Shown: positions 12,801 through 26,200 of the stretch, one piece after another | Numbering within the stretch: the first letter of the stretch is position 1 | How the letters are laid out: every line of letters starts with the position of its first letter | Assembly (NCBI GenBank): GCA_963377175.1 | Contig: CAUJNA010002135.1 | Coordinates: 861,616-925,615, forward strand | Direction of reading: 5' to 3' | Source of the DNA: Effrenium voratum | Taxonomy: Eukaryota > Sar > Dinophyceae > Suessiales > Symbiodiniaceae | DNA: 64,000 nucleotides | Translations under genes and position numbers: made by a program | The notes under the pieces: model-generated | Told to the model about the DNA's origin: nothing | What the model saw: only the letters and a program-made list of their open reading frames with translations | Databases searched by the model: none

Positions 12801-15800
12801 CCCACAGCCCTGTCTCAGTGGCCTTGTTCTTTTTGGGTACTTGGACCAACAAAATGCACCTCAGCTCGTCTTGTTTGTAGGACTTGGGAGACCCAAATGT
12901 GGTGTGCTCCCTTCTGATATCTCTGTTTGGGAAAAACACCCACCAGATACCAAAACTTGGTGTGCTACCTTCTGATATTTCCCTTTTATCAAAAACCCAC
13001 CAGACCTGGGGCAAGAGGATCAGAAGTTCCACCGATCCATGCCCAGCAAGGCCTGGATGGGCGAGGTGCTCCTTGCTCGCTCCACCGCCGCCCTGCGGAA
13101 AGAGGCGGCCGGGCGTTGGTTGAAAGACGAGAAGGCGGCAGGTCGTTGGTTGGTTGGGGGCGTGTGTGTGTTCTTTGGAGGAAACTTCCGTCTTGGCTTG
13201 AAGATGCACTTATGTGCTGTTGTTTTGCTGAATGAAAGGGGGGTCCCTGGTTTTGACGCACACCAGACTATGAATGACAAGTACCTGTAAGTGGGACATT
13301 CCCGCTTTTGGTGGGATCGGGTGTCTTTTGAGGAGAGGAAGGCCGAAGCCCTGCTAGGATCCGAATCCCTATTTAGACACATGCCGAACACTGCACAGGG
13401 GATCCCAGTACACACAACAAACATGTCATTCCGTTTCCCTCTTGTCTACTGATCTCCACTTCCAGTGCTCCGGTTTCTGGGAACCAACTCGACGCATTCT
13501 CCACTAGGCTTGCAAAATATGGATCAGAAACCAACCGACCGACCAACTGAACGACAAACGAACTAACCAAGTCAGCCAGCTAGCCAGCCAGCCGACCAGC
13601 GAACAAACAAACTGTGTTTGTCTAAGAATCGATGTCCGTTCGCAGAACGTCTTTCCTGCAAATCCATGTGCTTCTTACATTGTGGACTCTTGTTGGAACA
13701 GCTCGGAGGTATTTTAGGGCTTTCCCTTTGTGGGTGCCGAGGGTTGCTGGAAACCCACTTGGAGGGGTTCCTTTGTGTTCTTCAAAGAACAAGTCAAGCA
13801 AAATGCAAAGCCTTGCGTCGGTGCCGCCCCAGGTTGGGGGCTGCTCGGTCGGGTTTTTTGGTTGGGCAAATCCAGACAGATCGACCACCCAGAGGCTCCT
13901 GGCTTCGGCTTTCAATGGTCTTCACCCGACCCCTCCATTAGACACCCCGCTTCGGTGGTTGGGGATCTCACAAGGCTTTCAATGGAAGACACCCGGAAGC
14001 ATTAGACACCTCGAAGGTGGTTGGGGATCTCAAAACCAGGTTGTTTGAAGGCCCTACATCAATCGAATTGGAGCCTCGTCTGGGCATGTGAACCACTTGC
14101 CTGAGCGACCCGTCATTCTTGTAGGGCGACACCTTCAATGAAACACATCCACGAGGTTTTGAAGTTTGGGCTGCTAGAGCAGCTCTCTCCAAGCGCTTCT
14201 CTTTCCGGTTCTCAAGTGGGTGGCTCGACTTTTTCTTGGGAGTCGGACCCCGCCAAAAATAGAACGGCGTGATTTCCCTTCAAACACCCCCAAAGGTTGG
14301 TACCCCTGAAAAGAGATCAGACCCACATGGGTTACCCAGTGGTGTCCCTTTAAAACCAACTCAAAAAACGGTTGGCCCCAGCTCAAACAAAAACGAGTCA
14401 GGCTCAAACAACCAGAAGAAAAAAAGGAAAAACACAAAAAGCACAGCAAGTCAGGCTCAAGAACCAGAAGTACCCCTCAAACATGGTTGGCACCAACTAA
14501 AAAAACAGAAATGAAAACCAGAAGTCATGGGAACCGCACGTGGGCCGATTCGTGGTGCGGTTGAGTGAACCGAGGCGGAGGCCCGGGTGGCCGAGAGCCT
14601 GGCGCGGCAGCGCCTGGAGAGCCGTGGCGCCTTGCACCAGGCGCGTGGAATTCAGCCCATGACTCGAAGCAAAGCGGGTAGAGCGGAGACAGTGACTCGG
14701 GTGGCGTTAAACGGGTTGTATGTGTTTTATCTGCGGCGTTTTTTTTTTTTGGGGGGGGGGTTTTTTTCTGGTCTCCAACACCCTGAAGCAAACGGGGTGG
14801 AGTCGAACCAACTCAAGATATTTGGAACGCCAGGACCCTCCCGAAGCAAACATGGGTTGCAAACCGTCTCAGGCTATTTTGGGTGAGGCACCTTTTGTTG
14901 AAGGGTCAGAAGGAGACTCCAGGCACGAATTGGTCTTTTTGTTGACACACATCAAGGGATCGCTCTCGCGCGTGAGACGGAAATTTGAGGCTTCCATGCA
15001 GCCAGAGAGGTTGAACAGGGTTGAACGAAAGGGTTAGAACACGTTCAACACGGGTGCGTCTTCTTTTGAGGGTGCCCTTTTGGGATGCTGGGAAAAGAGG
15101 AAACCACTCATTAATTATGGGGTTCCCCATTGTGAGACTGAAGGTAGAAGAATCGAGTAGAGTCGGGTAGAGTGAGCAAGCCTCCAAGTTGTTCACTTGG
15201 GCCCCCTCAACCCCTTTTTCAACAACGGTTGACCGGAGAAGGGGTCACCTTTGCCAGCTTACTCAACAAGGTACGGTAAACTTGGATGCCATCCTTTTGC
15301 AGAGGAAGGAATCTCCTTTCGCGTAGTCCTTGACAGGATCTTTCTGGGCAATTCTGGGCAAATCACAACGGGCTGGAGACTAGTTTGGTTCTCTGACGTG
15401 TTTTTCATTTCAAGGTTCAACAAATATTTATGGGTGTGTCTTTTTGAGGGTATCATCTTTTGTTGTGGTTGAAAAAGGAAACCAAAAGGAACACCTCCAT
15501 TTTCTGGGATCCAACCCTTTTAGACGAGCCACCCGTAGCCTCTCAGTTTTCGCCAGCCCAAGATTCTGAGCGGCCCTTGGGTCTTAGTTATCCGGTTCCA
15601 GAAGGGTTTTTTTGGTTTTGTATTGGTGTGGTAGTTTCCATTCAACCACTGCAGGGGATTCAAGGGGAACAGCCCAGTTGACTGAATTATTCTGTGCCTC
15701 CAAAATGCAAGGGGACTTTGGCTTGAGCTCTTCCGCAGAGCTCATGCTCCACATTGGGGATTTGCAATGTCTACCCATTTCGGTGATGTTCTTTTGAGGG

Positions 15801-17151
15801 AGCCCTTTTGGCTGCTCTTCCTTCTGGAAACAAAAGGGAAACCACGGGCTTGGGAGACAAACCCAGATTCCCCAGTGAACAAGTCCCGATGCCGTGAGTT
15901 GTACCCACGGGTTGCCCTTCGCAGGGCGGTCATCATATTGGGCGAAGCTTGGCACAACCCCCCCCAAATTCGGTTTAGTCATCCCCTTTTATGAAGGCAA
16001 ATAGCATCAGACCTAGCTCGCCCATTTTTTTTTGTTCAGCGCGCTGCCTGTAGTCCATCATTTCCCCACGCCAGCCGAAAGTGAACCTGCGGGGGTCGTT
16101 TTTCGATAGCTTCCCCCATCGTCAACCCCAGAACGGGCTCCCGCGTGCCTCGGTGCCATGGTGTACCGGGCAAACCCTTCTGAATTGGGGTGCTGGATCT
16201 GGTCCCATTGACTGTCCTATGCCAGCAAGTTCGAAGCAGTGTCCTGAGGTTTGGCTAGAAATGGATGGGTTCTGGTTCAGATTTAAGGTCAGCCATTTCC
16301 CAGGGCCATCGAGATCTTGGAGTACTTGGGATTTACCCTATGAGAATTACCCTCTGAACCTCACTGTTTAGATTGGTTTTATCCTCCATCAGGGCAATCG
16401 AGATTTTGGAACCTGCTTTTGGCCGTTTAACCCCCAACAAAAATGGGGAATCGGTTAGATTTCGGAGACCCAATCGAGATTTTACCTGGCACCTTTCGTT
16501 TTCGGTCTCCGTTTGGCCTCAGTCGCATTCGCGCAGGCCTGGAGCGAGGCGGCGGAGAAGGCGCGTCAGGCCGCGCAGCTGGAGAGGCAGCTTCAGCACC
16601 TGCCACGCGGCCAAGAAGTTGTTAACGTGTTACGTGCGTGGCTGTTATTTGTATTATTTGTTTTATTGTTTTGTGTGTGCTGGGCTGTTATTTGTATTTT
16701 TTCATTTGTTGTGGTTTTGTGTTGTGTCTGTTGTGCTGTGGTGAGATTCAGCAAGTGGTTTGCAACCCCAAACCCTGGAAATCACGAGGCTCGCCCTCTT
16801 CCGCTCCTGCATGATTTTTCCCTTACCAACCCAGAGGCTCCTGGGGCTTTCAATTGAAACCCGACCCCTCCATTAGACACCCCGCTTCGGGTGTTTGGGG
16901 TTCTCAAAACCTGGCTGTTTGATGGCCCAAAAAGCATCGGAAACCTCTGGGTGTTGTTGCTTTGTTGTGCGTGTGTGTGTGTGTGTGTTGCGCTGTGCTG
17001 TGTTTCGTTATGTATTGCTTTGTTTCGTTTGTTTGATGTGTTTTCTGTGTTTGTTGCTTGTTATGTCTATTTGGCTGTGTTTGTGTTGTCATGTTGTGTT
17101 TTGTTTGTTAGTGGGCTGTCTGCTGGTTAGCTGGCTGCCCGCTAGCTGCCT

Positions 17152-17200
<49 letters not shown>

Positions 17201-20200
17201 TTGGTTGGTTGGTTGGTTGGTTGGTTGGTTGGTTGGTTGGTTGGTTGGTTGGTTGGGCAAGGCGGGCGGGTGGGTGGGTTGATCGGTTGGTTCTTTTGTG
17301 TGTGTGTGTGTGGTTTACATTGTATCATTGAGGTCTTGTCACGTGTTTGTTTGTGCATGTGCTTGTTTGTGTGTGTGTGTGTTTGTTGGTTTAATCGGAA
17401 ACCACCCTTTGTATAGGTTGTTGTAAGTGGCAACCACATAGGTGGGTGGGTGTTTGACAAAATAGCATGTTTCTTTGTCTTGTACGTGTGTATGGTTATT
17501 GTGTTTTTTTGTTTTGTTGTTTCTGCGGTCGATCTTTCTGGGTGTGCATGTGCCTCGGGTTTGTTGGTTCAACGCCCACTTGCCCAGTGCATTCCACATT
17601 TTTTCACTTGTTGATTGGGATGGGTTTCGTCGTCCTTCCATGTTGATGTTCTTTACATCTGAGTGTTATTGTTTGGTTTCTTCGTTTCCAGCGGTTGTTT
17701 GCTTCTTGTTTTTGAGTGAGTTTCTTTTTTGGTTTGTCGGGTTTCCACACACGGGGCCCGTGTACGGGATGTATCTTCAGAGCACATGCCTTTCACATGT
17801 ACATGATCCCGTAGATGGGGTTTTGCTAACCATAGTGCGGATGGACAAGGGCAACTTTGCACCAGTGTGGGATGGATGATCCCCCATGAAATCTGTGACG
17901 TCTATCAAGTGGTACAGGATCTGGGACATGCACAGTGGTAGGTTTAGTTCCGAATATCCGTGAGGTCGGAGGAGGCACGTGTTCATATTAGAAGCTGCGA
18001 TGCGCACCTCTTACCCCTAGTCTAAAAGCTCGATCATGGAATCACTGATTATTCCTGATTTGTGTCCTTGCATACTTCTTCTGACTAGGAGATGTGGAGC
18101 ACGGAAACTCCTCAAGGGGCACGCAAGTATGTGGTTGAGGTATGTCAACGTCACTAAGGGGTTCGGTATTATAAGTTGCCTGGAATTTAGACCTTCGACC
18201 TTGTGTTGTGATTGTCGGAAAGGTCTAAATAGGCCTGTGCTGATTCGATCGGAAATGAGCTGAAATGCTCCAACTTGTGGTTGCCGATTGGGGATCACTA
18301 ACGGTTCATTCACAAAGCCTGAAGGAGCTTTCCCAACTTGTGAGAACCGGCAAAAACTAGGTTGGTGACTTTGTACCAATTGGTCAGATAGATGTGAAAT
18401 GGTTGGATGGGACACCACCCCAAACATCCGCAAACCACCAGCGTGGCAAACTCCTTTCTTCTTGTATTGGTGCGGCTTTGTGGGTGTGTAGGGGTGTGTT
18501 TTTTGAGGTCCCCCCCGAATTTTGACACATAGCCTCGTCATCATTTACCACGAGTTTCCATGGGCAGTGGGGTCCGGGACTTGTGACTTCTTGTCCAGTC
18601 GCAGGTGACCCTACATAAATTCTAACAAATGGTGTGGATGCTACAAACATGAGTGCCCTCTGGTGCATGGAGCCCGTGTAGTTGAACCCGCGAGCTAGGC
18701 ACGGCTCACACGATTTGGGAGCGGGGGGGGTGGCTCGCTTTTCCGAGGAAGGAAGAGATCCAGGGTGAAGTTGTGAGGCGGGAAGTCAGCTTCTTGGTTG
18801 ATCGGTTGCCCTATTTGTGAGTCAACATGCCAGTCGACCTCCCTAAGCGGGATTTATATGGCACGACTATATGACCCTGGCCACCTCAGGGAAAACTAAA
18901 GGAGGTTGTTTGAAGTATGTGATAGAATGCTTGGAAGGCTTTGGCCATGTTTCGTGTTTGCAAGTGGGATAATTGAAGAAAAAACACGGGTTGAGAGAGA
19001 GAGGAATTTCATGCATAGCGGTCCTAAAAGTGAATGAATCCGCTTGGCAATATGAGTACCCTCCCACTGGCAAACATGGGTTTGTGCACAAGCCCGTGTA
19101 GAAAGACTACTTTCCTCTTGGAAAGGAGCTTTGCGCACTTTCATGTTAGTTGGTGGGAGGGTAAGTGGTTCTACCTGGCTTCAAACAGGTTTTTGAGGCC
19201 TTTTGTCCCATTTCCTGTAACCAAACCCTATGCAAGAAAGCACGGGCACCTTCAAGTTCTTCGATCAGACATCCCTCCACATGAAAAAAAAGAAAACACA
19301 AAAACACAGTTTTTTGTTTTTTAGTATTAAACAAACACAAGCGCGCCGGGTCTCGACTGCCTCAGACGCCTCGCCTCGGCACCCAGCAGGCCGGAGTTCG
19401 ACGGGTCGCGGCCAACCACCGCGCTGGGCATAGAGGCGCACCACGACGGCCGGTTCAACGAGCCGTGTTCCTTTAAAGGGAAAGGTGGGGATCAACGAAG
19501 CGTTTCCCTTTAAAGGAAACCTCCAATGCCAAAGTTTTCAAAGGTGGGCAGTTTTTTGGTGGAAACTCGCCTCAAGTGGAACTGTTGATTTGAGTTTTTA
19601 GTGGAAACCACCAGTCAATGGGAGCTATTGAAATTTGGGGAGATCCTGTGATTATTGTATGCCAAGTTGCTTGAAGGTCCTGGTATTGTGTGTGTGTAAT
19701 TTCAATTTGGCTGCTTACAGTCTCCCTTGGGGTTGAAGTAAAGCCTGGGGCAGTCATTGTTTTGTGTTGTTTGTCTATGACTCACTTGACCCACGTGCTC
19801 AAAACCGATTCGGGTAGATGGAGGTTAAGGGACGATCCCAACCAAAAATAGCTGCGGATATCCGCCTTAATTCTTGAAGCATGGTTCTGGGTCAACCATT
19901 CTAACACCGGGTTTTGATTGTGACTCACTTAGGGTTTAGGACATGGCGGGATGAGCTAAAAAAACGAACGCAAATTTGGATTTGAGATCGTTTTGGGGTG
20001 TCCATTTCTTGCTTCCGGTTTGGCACTTGTCAGCTGTTCCCAAGGTGCATCCTGGCCTGAGCATGGGTTCCCATTCTTGGTGGCCCAGGGGATCGATCGC
20101 ACCTTCTAGGTCCCCCAGCCAGCAATTGGTGCCGTTTCTTTTACCGTTTTCTGGGGGAGGTACAAAAATAAAATAGACTAAGGGAACCCTTTTTACTACC

Positions 20201-23200
20201 CTTATACTAAGGGGGAGTCTTTCCCTTACTAAAATAGACTACAAACCAAAGTTGGTACCCTGATTCTAAGGTCTCTACTGGAGGACCTAGCCTTTTATTG
20301 TTTGATCCTTTGTGCATCTGAGAATCCAGCCCAAGAAGAGCAGATCCGTTTTCCTGCGAGGTCGCTCTCTCGGCGCTTGGATGACTGCGTTGGGCGAGAA
20401 ATCCCACCAACACGCCTTCGCTTGCGAAGTTCGATTGTCATCCAAGCGAGGCCCTTTTGACACAATAGCTTCCCCTGGTCAAAGGAAGATACTGCCCCCT
20501 ACGTGGTTATTGTTGGGAAACATTTTACATTTGTGCTTATTGTGGTTTAGTGGGAAATCCCCACTTAACTGTTAGAAATTAAATGTTTGCTCCCCTTCCA
20601 ACGTCAACCAAGCCTATATACAACGCTTTCCCTTGGTAAAAGGGAAGCATCATGCAGAAGCGGAAGCAGGCGAGCCTCGTGATTTCCAGGGTGAGGGTTA
20701 TACGAACCACTTGCTGAATCTCAATGGCCCGCTGGTGCCTCTCTTCCATATGTTTTTCGGAGGAAGGGGAGCTCCCTTCAAGTTGCACCCGAGATAGTGC
20801 TGACTTTCGTTTTCCCATAGAATAGCCAGGGAATTGAACCACTTACTTGGTGTTCGGTCATGTTGGTCGGTTGTTAGTAGCCTGGGTTGTAACTCAACTT
20901 TAACTTCCCCTAAAGTGGAGGTGATCTTTCAACCCTGGCGTTTTCCAAGTCTAGGTCACCTAGGTCACCCTTTTGCGCTTTGGGGGAGGGTTCCCCTAGA
21001 CAAAACAGCAAAAGAAAAAAGCAAAAAACATAATAATAATAATAATAAAAATAATAATAATAATAACACCTCGGGTACCAACTTCCAACCTCTCGACCCA
21101 CGCCCTCCACTCCGAGGAGCGGCTCCGGCGCGCGGACGAGGCGAAGGCGAGGCTGACGGCGACCTCGTGGCCGAGGAGCTCGGAGGTGCGGCCGGGGTGG
21201 GCCGCGGGGTGGGTGGGGTGGCAGGTTGTGTGCGTAGGTGTGCTTTTTGGTTGGTTTTGCCTAAAAAAAATAGAGGGCCCTGGTGTAGATGGGGTTTATT
21301 CCATTTACCAGGGCCGCCAGGGCCATCTATTTTTCCAAAAGGCCACCTATGGTTGTGTGTGTGTGTGAGGGGTGCACTCCTTGGAAATAAGATGTTGAAG
21401 CCCAATGAATCAACCTGGCGACTCCAGATGAATCAACTTGGTGCCATGAATAAGATAACTGGGAAGTCTCCTTAGAATGCATTTTCTGTTTGGAGGCTGA
21501 CCAATTGAGATTCGGAGCATATGTTGTTTTGTGTCTCCAGGAAGGTGTGCCTAGACTGGGTGGCAAGGAGGGCGCAGTCACTCCCTGAGTTAGAGGACTT
21601 TAAACTTGTTGGGACAATTTTAGTGGCAAACAGACAGCTTATTTTCGTTTGGGCCAATCTGGTCCCTTTGCGGTACGGCTCAGACATCCAGTCCCCTGTT
21701 AGGAGGCTTAGGGTGAACTAGAATCGGGGGCTCAGCACACGTCATTGACCTATGAATGTGAGGTAACTTGGTATTGATACTTGGCACCCCTAACACCATC
21801 TAGGCCCTTACGGTACCTACATGTGCCATGACTAAGAGACCAGCGTACTTGGGCGAATGGATGGCCACGGACCTTTTATATACATGGAGATTTGGACATA
21901 TCATTGTAGATATCATTCCTATGGAACTTACAGGAACCATTTTAGCGGACCTGTTTGAACCTTTTTATGTGCATATGTAACTCTTTATGTACAATTGCAA
22001 TGGTTCCTTTGATCCAACAATGACCATGTCCCATGACCGCGGCACATTCGGAAGCCGAGGTGGAGGAGGACATCTCGATGCCTTCACATCCTCCCCGGCA
22101 CATGGGCGACGCGGAAGTTCTGCAGCTGGATGAGGCGCGAGTTTCGCGAAGAGAACTCGTTGTGAGGGATTCGTGGTGAGCTCTGGGCGCCCCTTCCTTG
22201 GCTCCTGAGGATTGTTGGTGGATTTCCTTGAACATCGGTGCTTGCAAGGTGGTGGTGCATTTGTGAAAAATGGCCAAACACCTGGAATCGTCTCAGGGGT
22301 TTTGAGAATGAACCGGTAGGGGATATGCCGGGATGCAATCAAAGATAGGGGTCATTCCTTCATTTTGAACGGAGAACCAGCAAGCAAAAGCGCCGCTTTG
22401 CACCAGTTAAAATGGGTTGTGCTCATATGGCCATGCGGCATAACCTATCGCTCCATATGTGGATGAACATCCATTTGCCAGCTATTTTGACGTTCATGTT
22501 CACAACCAGCCATATCTGTGGTGGACGAAATCCTGCGTTTTCGACAACCACAGCCATATCTACTGTGGATGGACGAAATCCTGCGTTTTGACAACCACAG
22601 CCATGCATCACCACCTAAGAAAGCATGGGAAACCACTGTTCGTTGGTATTTACTGGGGAATCTTCATTCCAGGGGTTCTTAGGTGGTGCAGGATTTTGTC
22701 CATCTACAGTATGGATCCATATTGGGGTGGATGAACATCCATTTGCCAGCTATTTTGATGTTCACCAGGGGTGTCCTGCGTTTCGACAACCACAGCCATA
22801 ACTGTGGATGGACGAAATCATGCATCACCTAAGAAAGCATGGGAAACCACTGTTCGTTGGTATTTACTGGGGAATCTTCATTCCAGGGGTTCTTAGGTGG
22901 TGCAGGATTTTGTCCATCTACAGTATGGATCCATATTGGGGTGGATGAACATCCATTTGCCAGCTATTTTGATGTTCACCAGGGGTGTCCTGCGTTTCGA
23001 CAACCACAGCCATAACTGTGGATGGACGAAATCATGCATCACCTAAGAAAGCATGGGAAACCACTGTTCGTTGGTATTTACTGGGGAATCTTCATTCCAG
23101 GGGTTCTTAGGTGGTGCAGGATTTTGCCCATCTACATTATGGCTCCATATTGGGCTGGATGAACATCCATTTGCCAGCTATTTCTCACTTGCCCAAAGCC

Positions 23201-26200
23201 GACCTTTTGACCTTTTGGTTTTCCCACTTTGGTTCATTTTTAGTAAAGGTCCCAAAAGGCTAACCTTTGATCTCGAGGTCTTTTGGGCAAGTGAGATTTT
23301 GATGTTCACCAGGGGTACCATTTTGACAACCACAGCCATATCTGTGGGGATGAATTGACTCTCCGTTGGTTTCGCTTGGTCCGTTTCGGGCCGCATGGGA
23401 TTTTTTGTTTAAACCAAAAATGCCGCGCGACGAAAAATTGTTCTCCTTTCCATGGAGGCGTGGATCAGCTGGGATGAGGTTAGTCGGGCCCTTTTCGGAT
23501 TCTTGACCAATCTTGGAGCTTCTTCTTCTTGTGGCTCTGACTGGTCCTGATATGTTTTTTCTTTTTTTTTTGCCACGGGTTTTGGGTACTCCATCTCAGT
23601 GCCAGGTTCTGATGATGACTGTTATGAGCCTCCTCTTCTGAGGGCTCTTACAGGTCCTTCTAGGGCTCAATGGCAGTTTCATGGGGAGCCCTCAAAGAGG
23701 TTACACCTGACTGGTGTCCGCCAAAGCTTTGGTGCCAAGTGGGATTCACTGCCAAATGGGAAACGCCCACTACCTGGACCCTCAAACTACCCCCCCAAAA
23801 ACAAAAATATAAACAAATCACCAACCATTATTTTTGGGCGATAACCCATGTTCAAGTTCGTATTTGAGGGTTCACCTACCTGGAAATTAAGCAAGCACCA
23901 CCAATAAATCCGCGCCTGAATGGTGTCCAAAGGGTCCCTGATCCACCTACCTCCAAACCAACCAAACCACCCGAATTCTGTGTGTTGCAGGTGCTGACGG
24001 CGGAAGCGGCGGTGCAGGCCGATCGAAGCGACCCCATCGACGCCGAAGCGCCGGAGCGATGGCGGGATGAGGTGGTCGCAGCGCGGGAGGGCCGGACACT
24101 TGGCGAGCTGGTTGCTGTTTTTTTGGCTGGGTCAAAACCCATGGTACCATTTTGGGGTTTTCGGTGCACCACCCATTTTAGAACCTATTTTAGTGGGGAT
24201 TGGGATGTTCACTGGGGGTACGGGATTTCGAGCCATGGCCTTTTAAGGCTACCCTAAGTCCAGCGGTTCTGACTTGCCTTATGGTGGGAACCCTAAGGAA
24301 CCCTAGAGCTCTCAACTGCCCACCTAGTTACACCCTTCAGGGATTCCATCATTATTTTGGAGGAATTGTCGCTATTCCCGTAGTGGACCTGTTTGGAGGA
24401 AATGATGGGCTTCCCCCTACAGGTTTCCACAGCTTGAACGCTTTGATCTTGAAACGAGGTCCCTGTTCAACCACGGTGCCTTTCTTGACCTCCCGAGTGC
24501 CGCGTTCCGTGCGTTTTGTTTCTTTGCTGGAAGGCGGAAAGCTTGGATTCGGTGGGGGGTGGCGTGTTTTTTCGCCAAGCGCCGGATGTTTTTTTGTCAT
24601 CTGAGGAAGGGCCTTTTCATCGCGGCCTTGAACGAGCAGGCCAAGTACTGGCGTGCCCAAGCCTGGCACGCCTGGCGCCGCGTGCTCTTGCAGGAGCCGT
24701 TGGTTTTAAGCAAAATGACGGGTCTGGGGTAGACTTCGGATACATTTTCATTTTACCAGTGACTCAAAGTGAAGCAAACAATAAAGTGTACATTCTATAC
24801 CTGTTTTGGGTTGGTTGAGGAAAACACATTTTTGAGGACATGGTTCATTTTAGGGGTTAAAATGACCCATCTGGGGGTGGGTGTTAAGAAAAAGGACACC
24901 GTCCCAGTTTCGGGGTTCCATGATTTGCGGGGGTGTTTTGTTCTGGGGTCATCCATTTTGAAGGGTTGGATTGAAGGGAATCAAGGAACCCCTGAAAGAT
25001 GGATTCTACACTTCTGGGGGTCCCGCGAATTTTCCCAAGCGGGGGTGTGGCCCTTTTGCGAGGACCTCGCTTTGCTTGTGATTTTGAAGGAGGGCCATCA
25101 CAGGGAAACCCACTTTTTTCTGAGTGGGGTCCCCCACAAGAAGACACGCTCATGGCCAGGCCTTTCCAGGTTCCCGGTAAGCCGTCCGTTCTGCGGACCC
25201 GTTGGGACCCGTTGGGTTGAGAATGGCATAGGCGACCCTTCGACAGCACCCGGGTCCATAGCAACCGCTGCAGAAGCTGCGACAGGCCGTACCAAGCGAA
25301 TTTTGGACGTGGCTGAAAAGTCTCTTCTTTTTTTTTGGGTGGGTGGGTGCTGGTTGGGGAAGGTCTTGTGGCTTCAACGTTTACATGTGTATGTTCACTC
25401 AGTGTGAACCGCAATCTGACAATAAATGTCCCTTTCTAGATGCCCTGCCATCCTGAATGTCCCAGCTGCCATGCTCGTGCTTCCCACCAGGCGCGGTGCC
25501 CTATGACAGACCCCTTTGTTTGGCACGAATTTGGCCGCTGGAACGGTACACGAGGCGCAAAACGCGTGGCCACAGCCAGACGGGTTGGCAGTGGAGTGCG
25601 TGAGGCTCTTCTCAGGCGGTCGGGGTGTGGACCAAATCGTTTTTCAAGACGAAGACGGCATGACGGCGGAGCACTCATGTTTACGTCTGGTGAGGCCTGG
25701 GGGCTGTTTGCTGCGCTAAAAACCTCCACGCTGGTGGACATGCTCAGGGCTACAAAAGAGGAGGTCTTGGGCTCCAGGGAGATCATCTTGGCATCAGCGC
25801 TCAACTCAGATCTGGGCGTTAACTGTGCGACGAGGGAATTCAGCGGGGCCGTTGGATGCCCTTCGCAGGCCGCAGCGGAGGCACACTCCTCAAGCAGGAA
25901 TGCCCCCGATTCATACCAAAATCGTTGGTTAACTGACCTACACACTGCGAAAGGGCTGCCCTGAGTGCTGATACTTGTTCCTTTGCCTGCCTGAAGTCGT
26001 CTCTGCATTTTGAGGTCCACCATAAATGGACCGCAACCAAACATCTTATTTCTCTCAAGGCCTTCAGCTGAGGTAGCTGAAAAAATCGGAGACCCCCCCA
26101 GGATCGATGGTCAAGAAAAGGTCTCCTCCAATATGCTAAAATTGGGCGGGGGGGGGGGGGTAGACTAGATAAGCGTCAAACCAAACATGACTTTCGGTGT

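Larger units (their letters stand above)
16618..19386. other. Long stretch without exons; TG-rich simple sequence
   Basis: Strongly T/G-biased from about 16630 to 17760, with TTTGT, TGTGTG and tetranucleotide runs. Long Cys/Val/Phe/Leu-rich frames here (up to 173 codons) follow that bias and were rejected. Mixed sequence follows to 19386 with no recognised gene. Confidence 0.6.

Noticed and set aside
16895..17460. Cys/Val/Leu-rich and Asn/Gln/Pro-rich frames of 120-170 codons
   Set aside because: They are translations of TG-rich sequence and CTGG/TTGG repeats.
22614..23183. Regular repeat considered as a CRISPR array
   Set aside because: Units are 214 bp and contiguous, with no spacers or cas genes, in a eukaryotic context.
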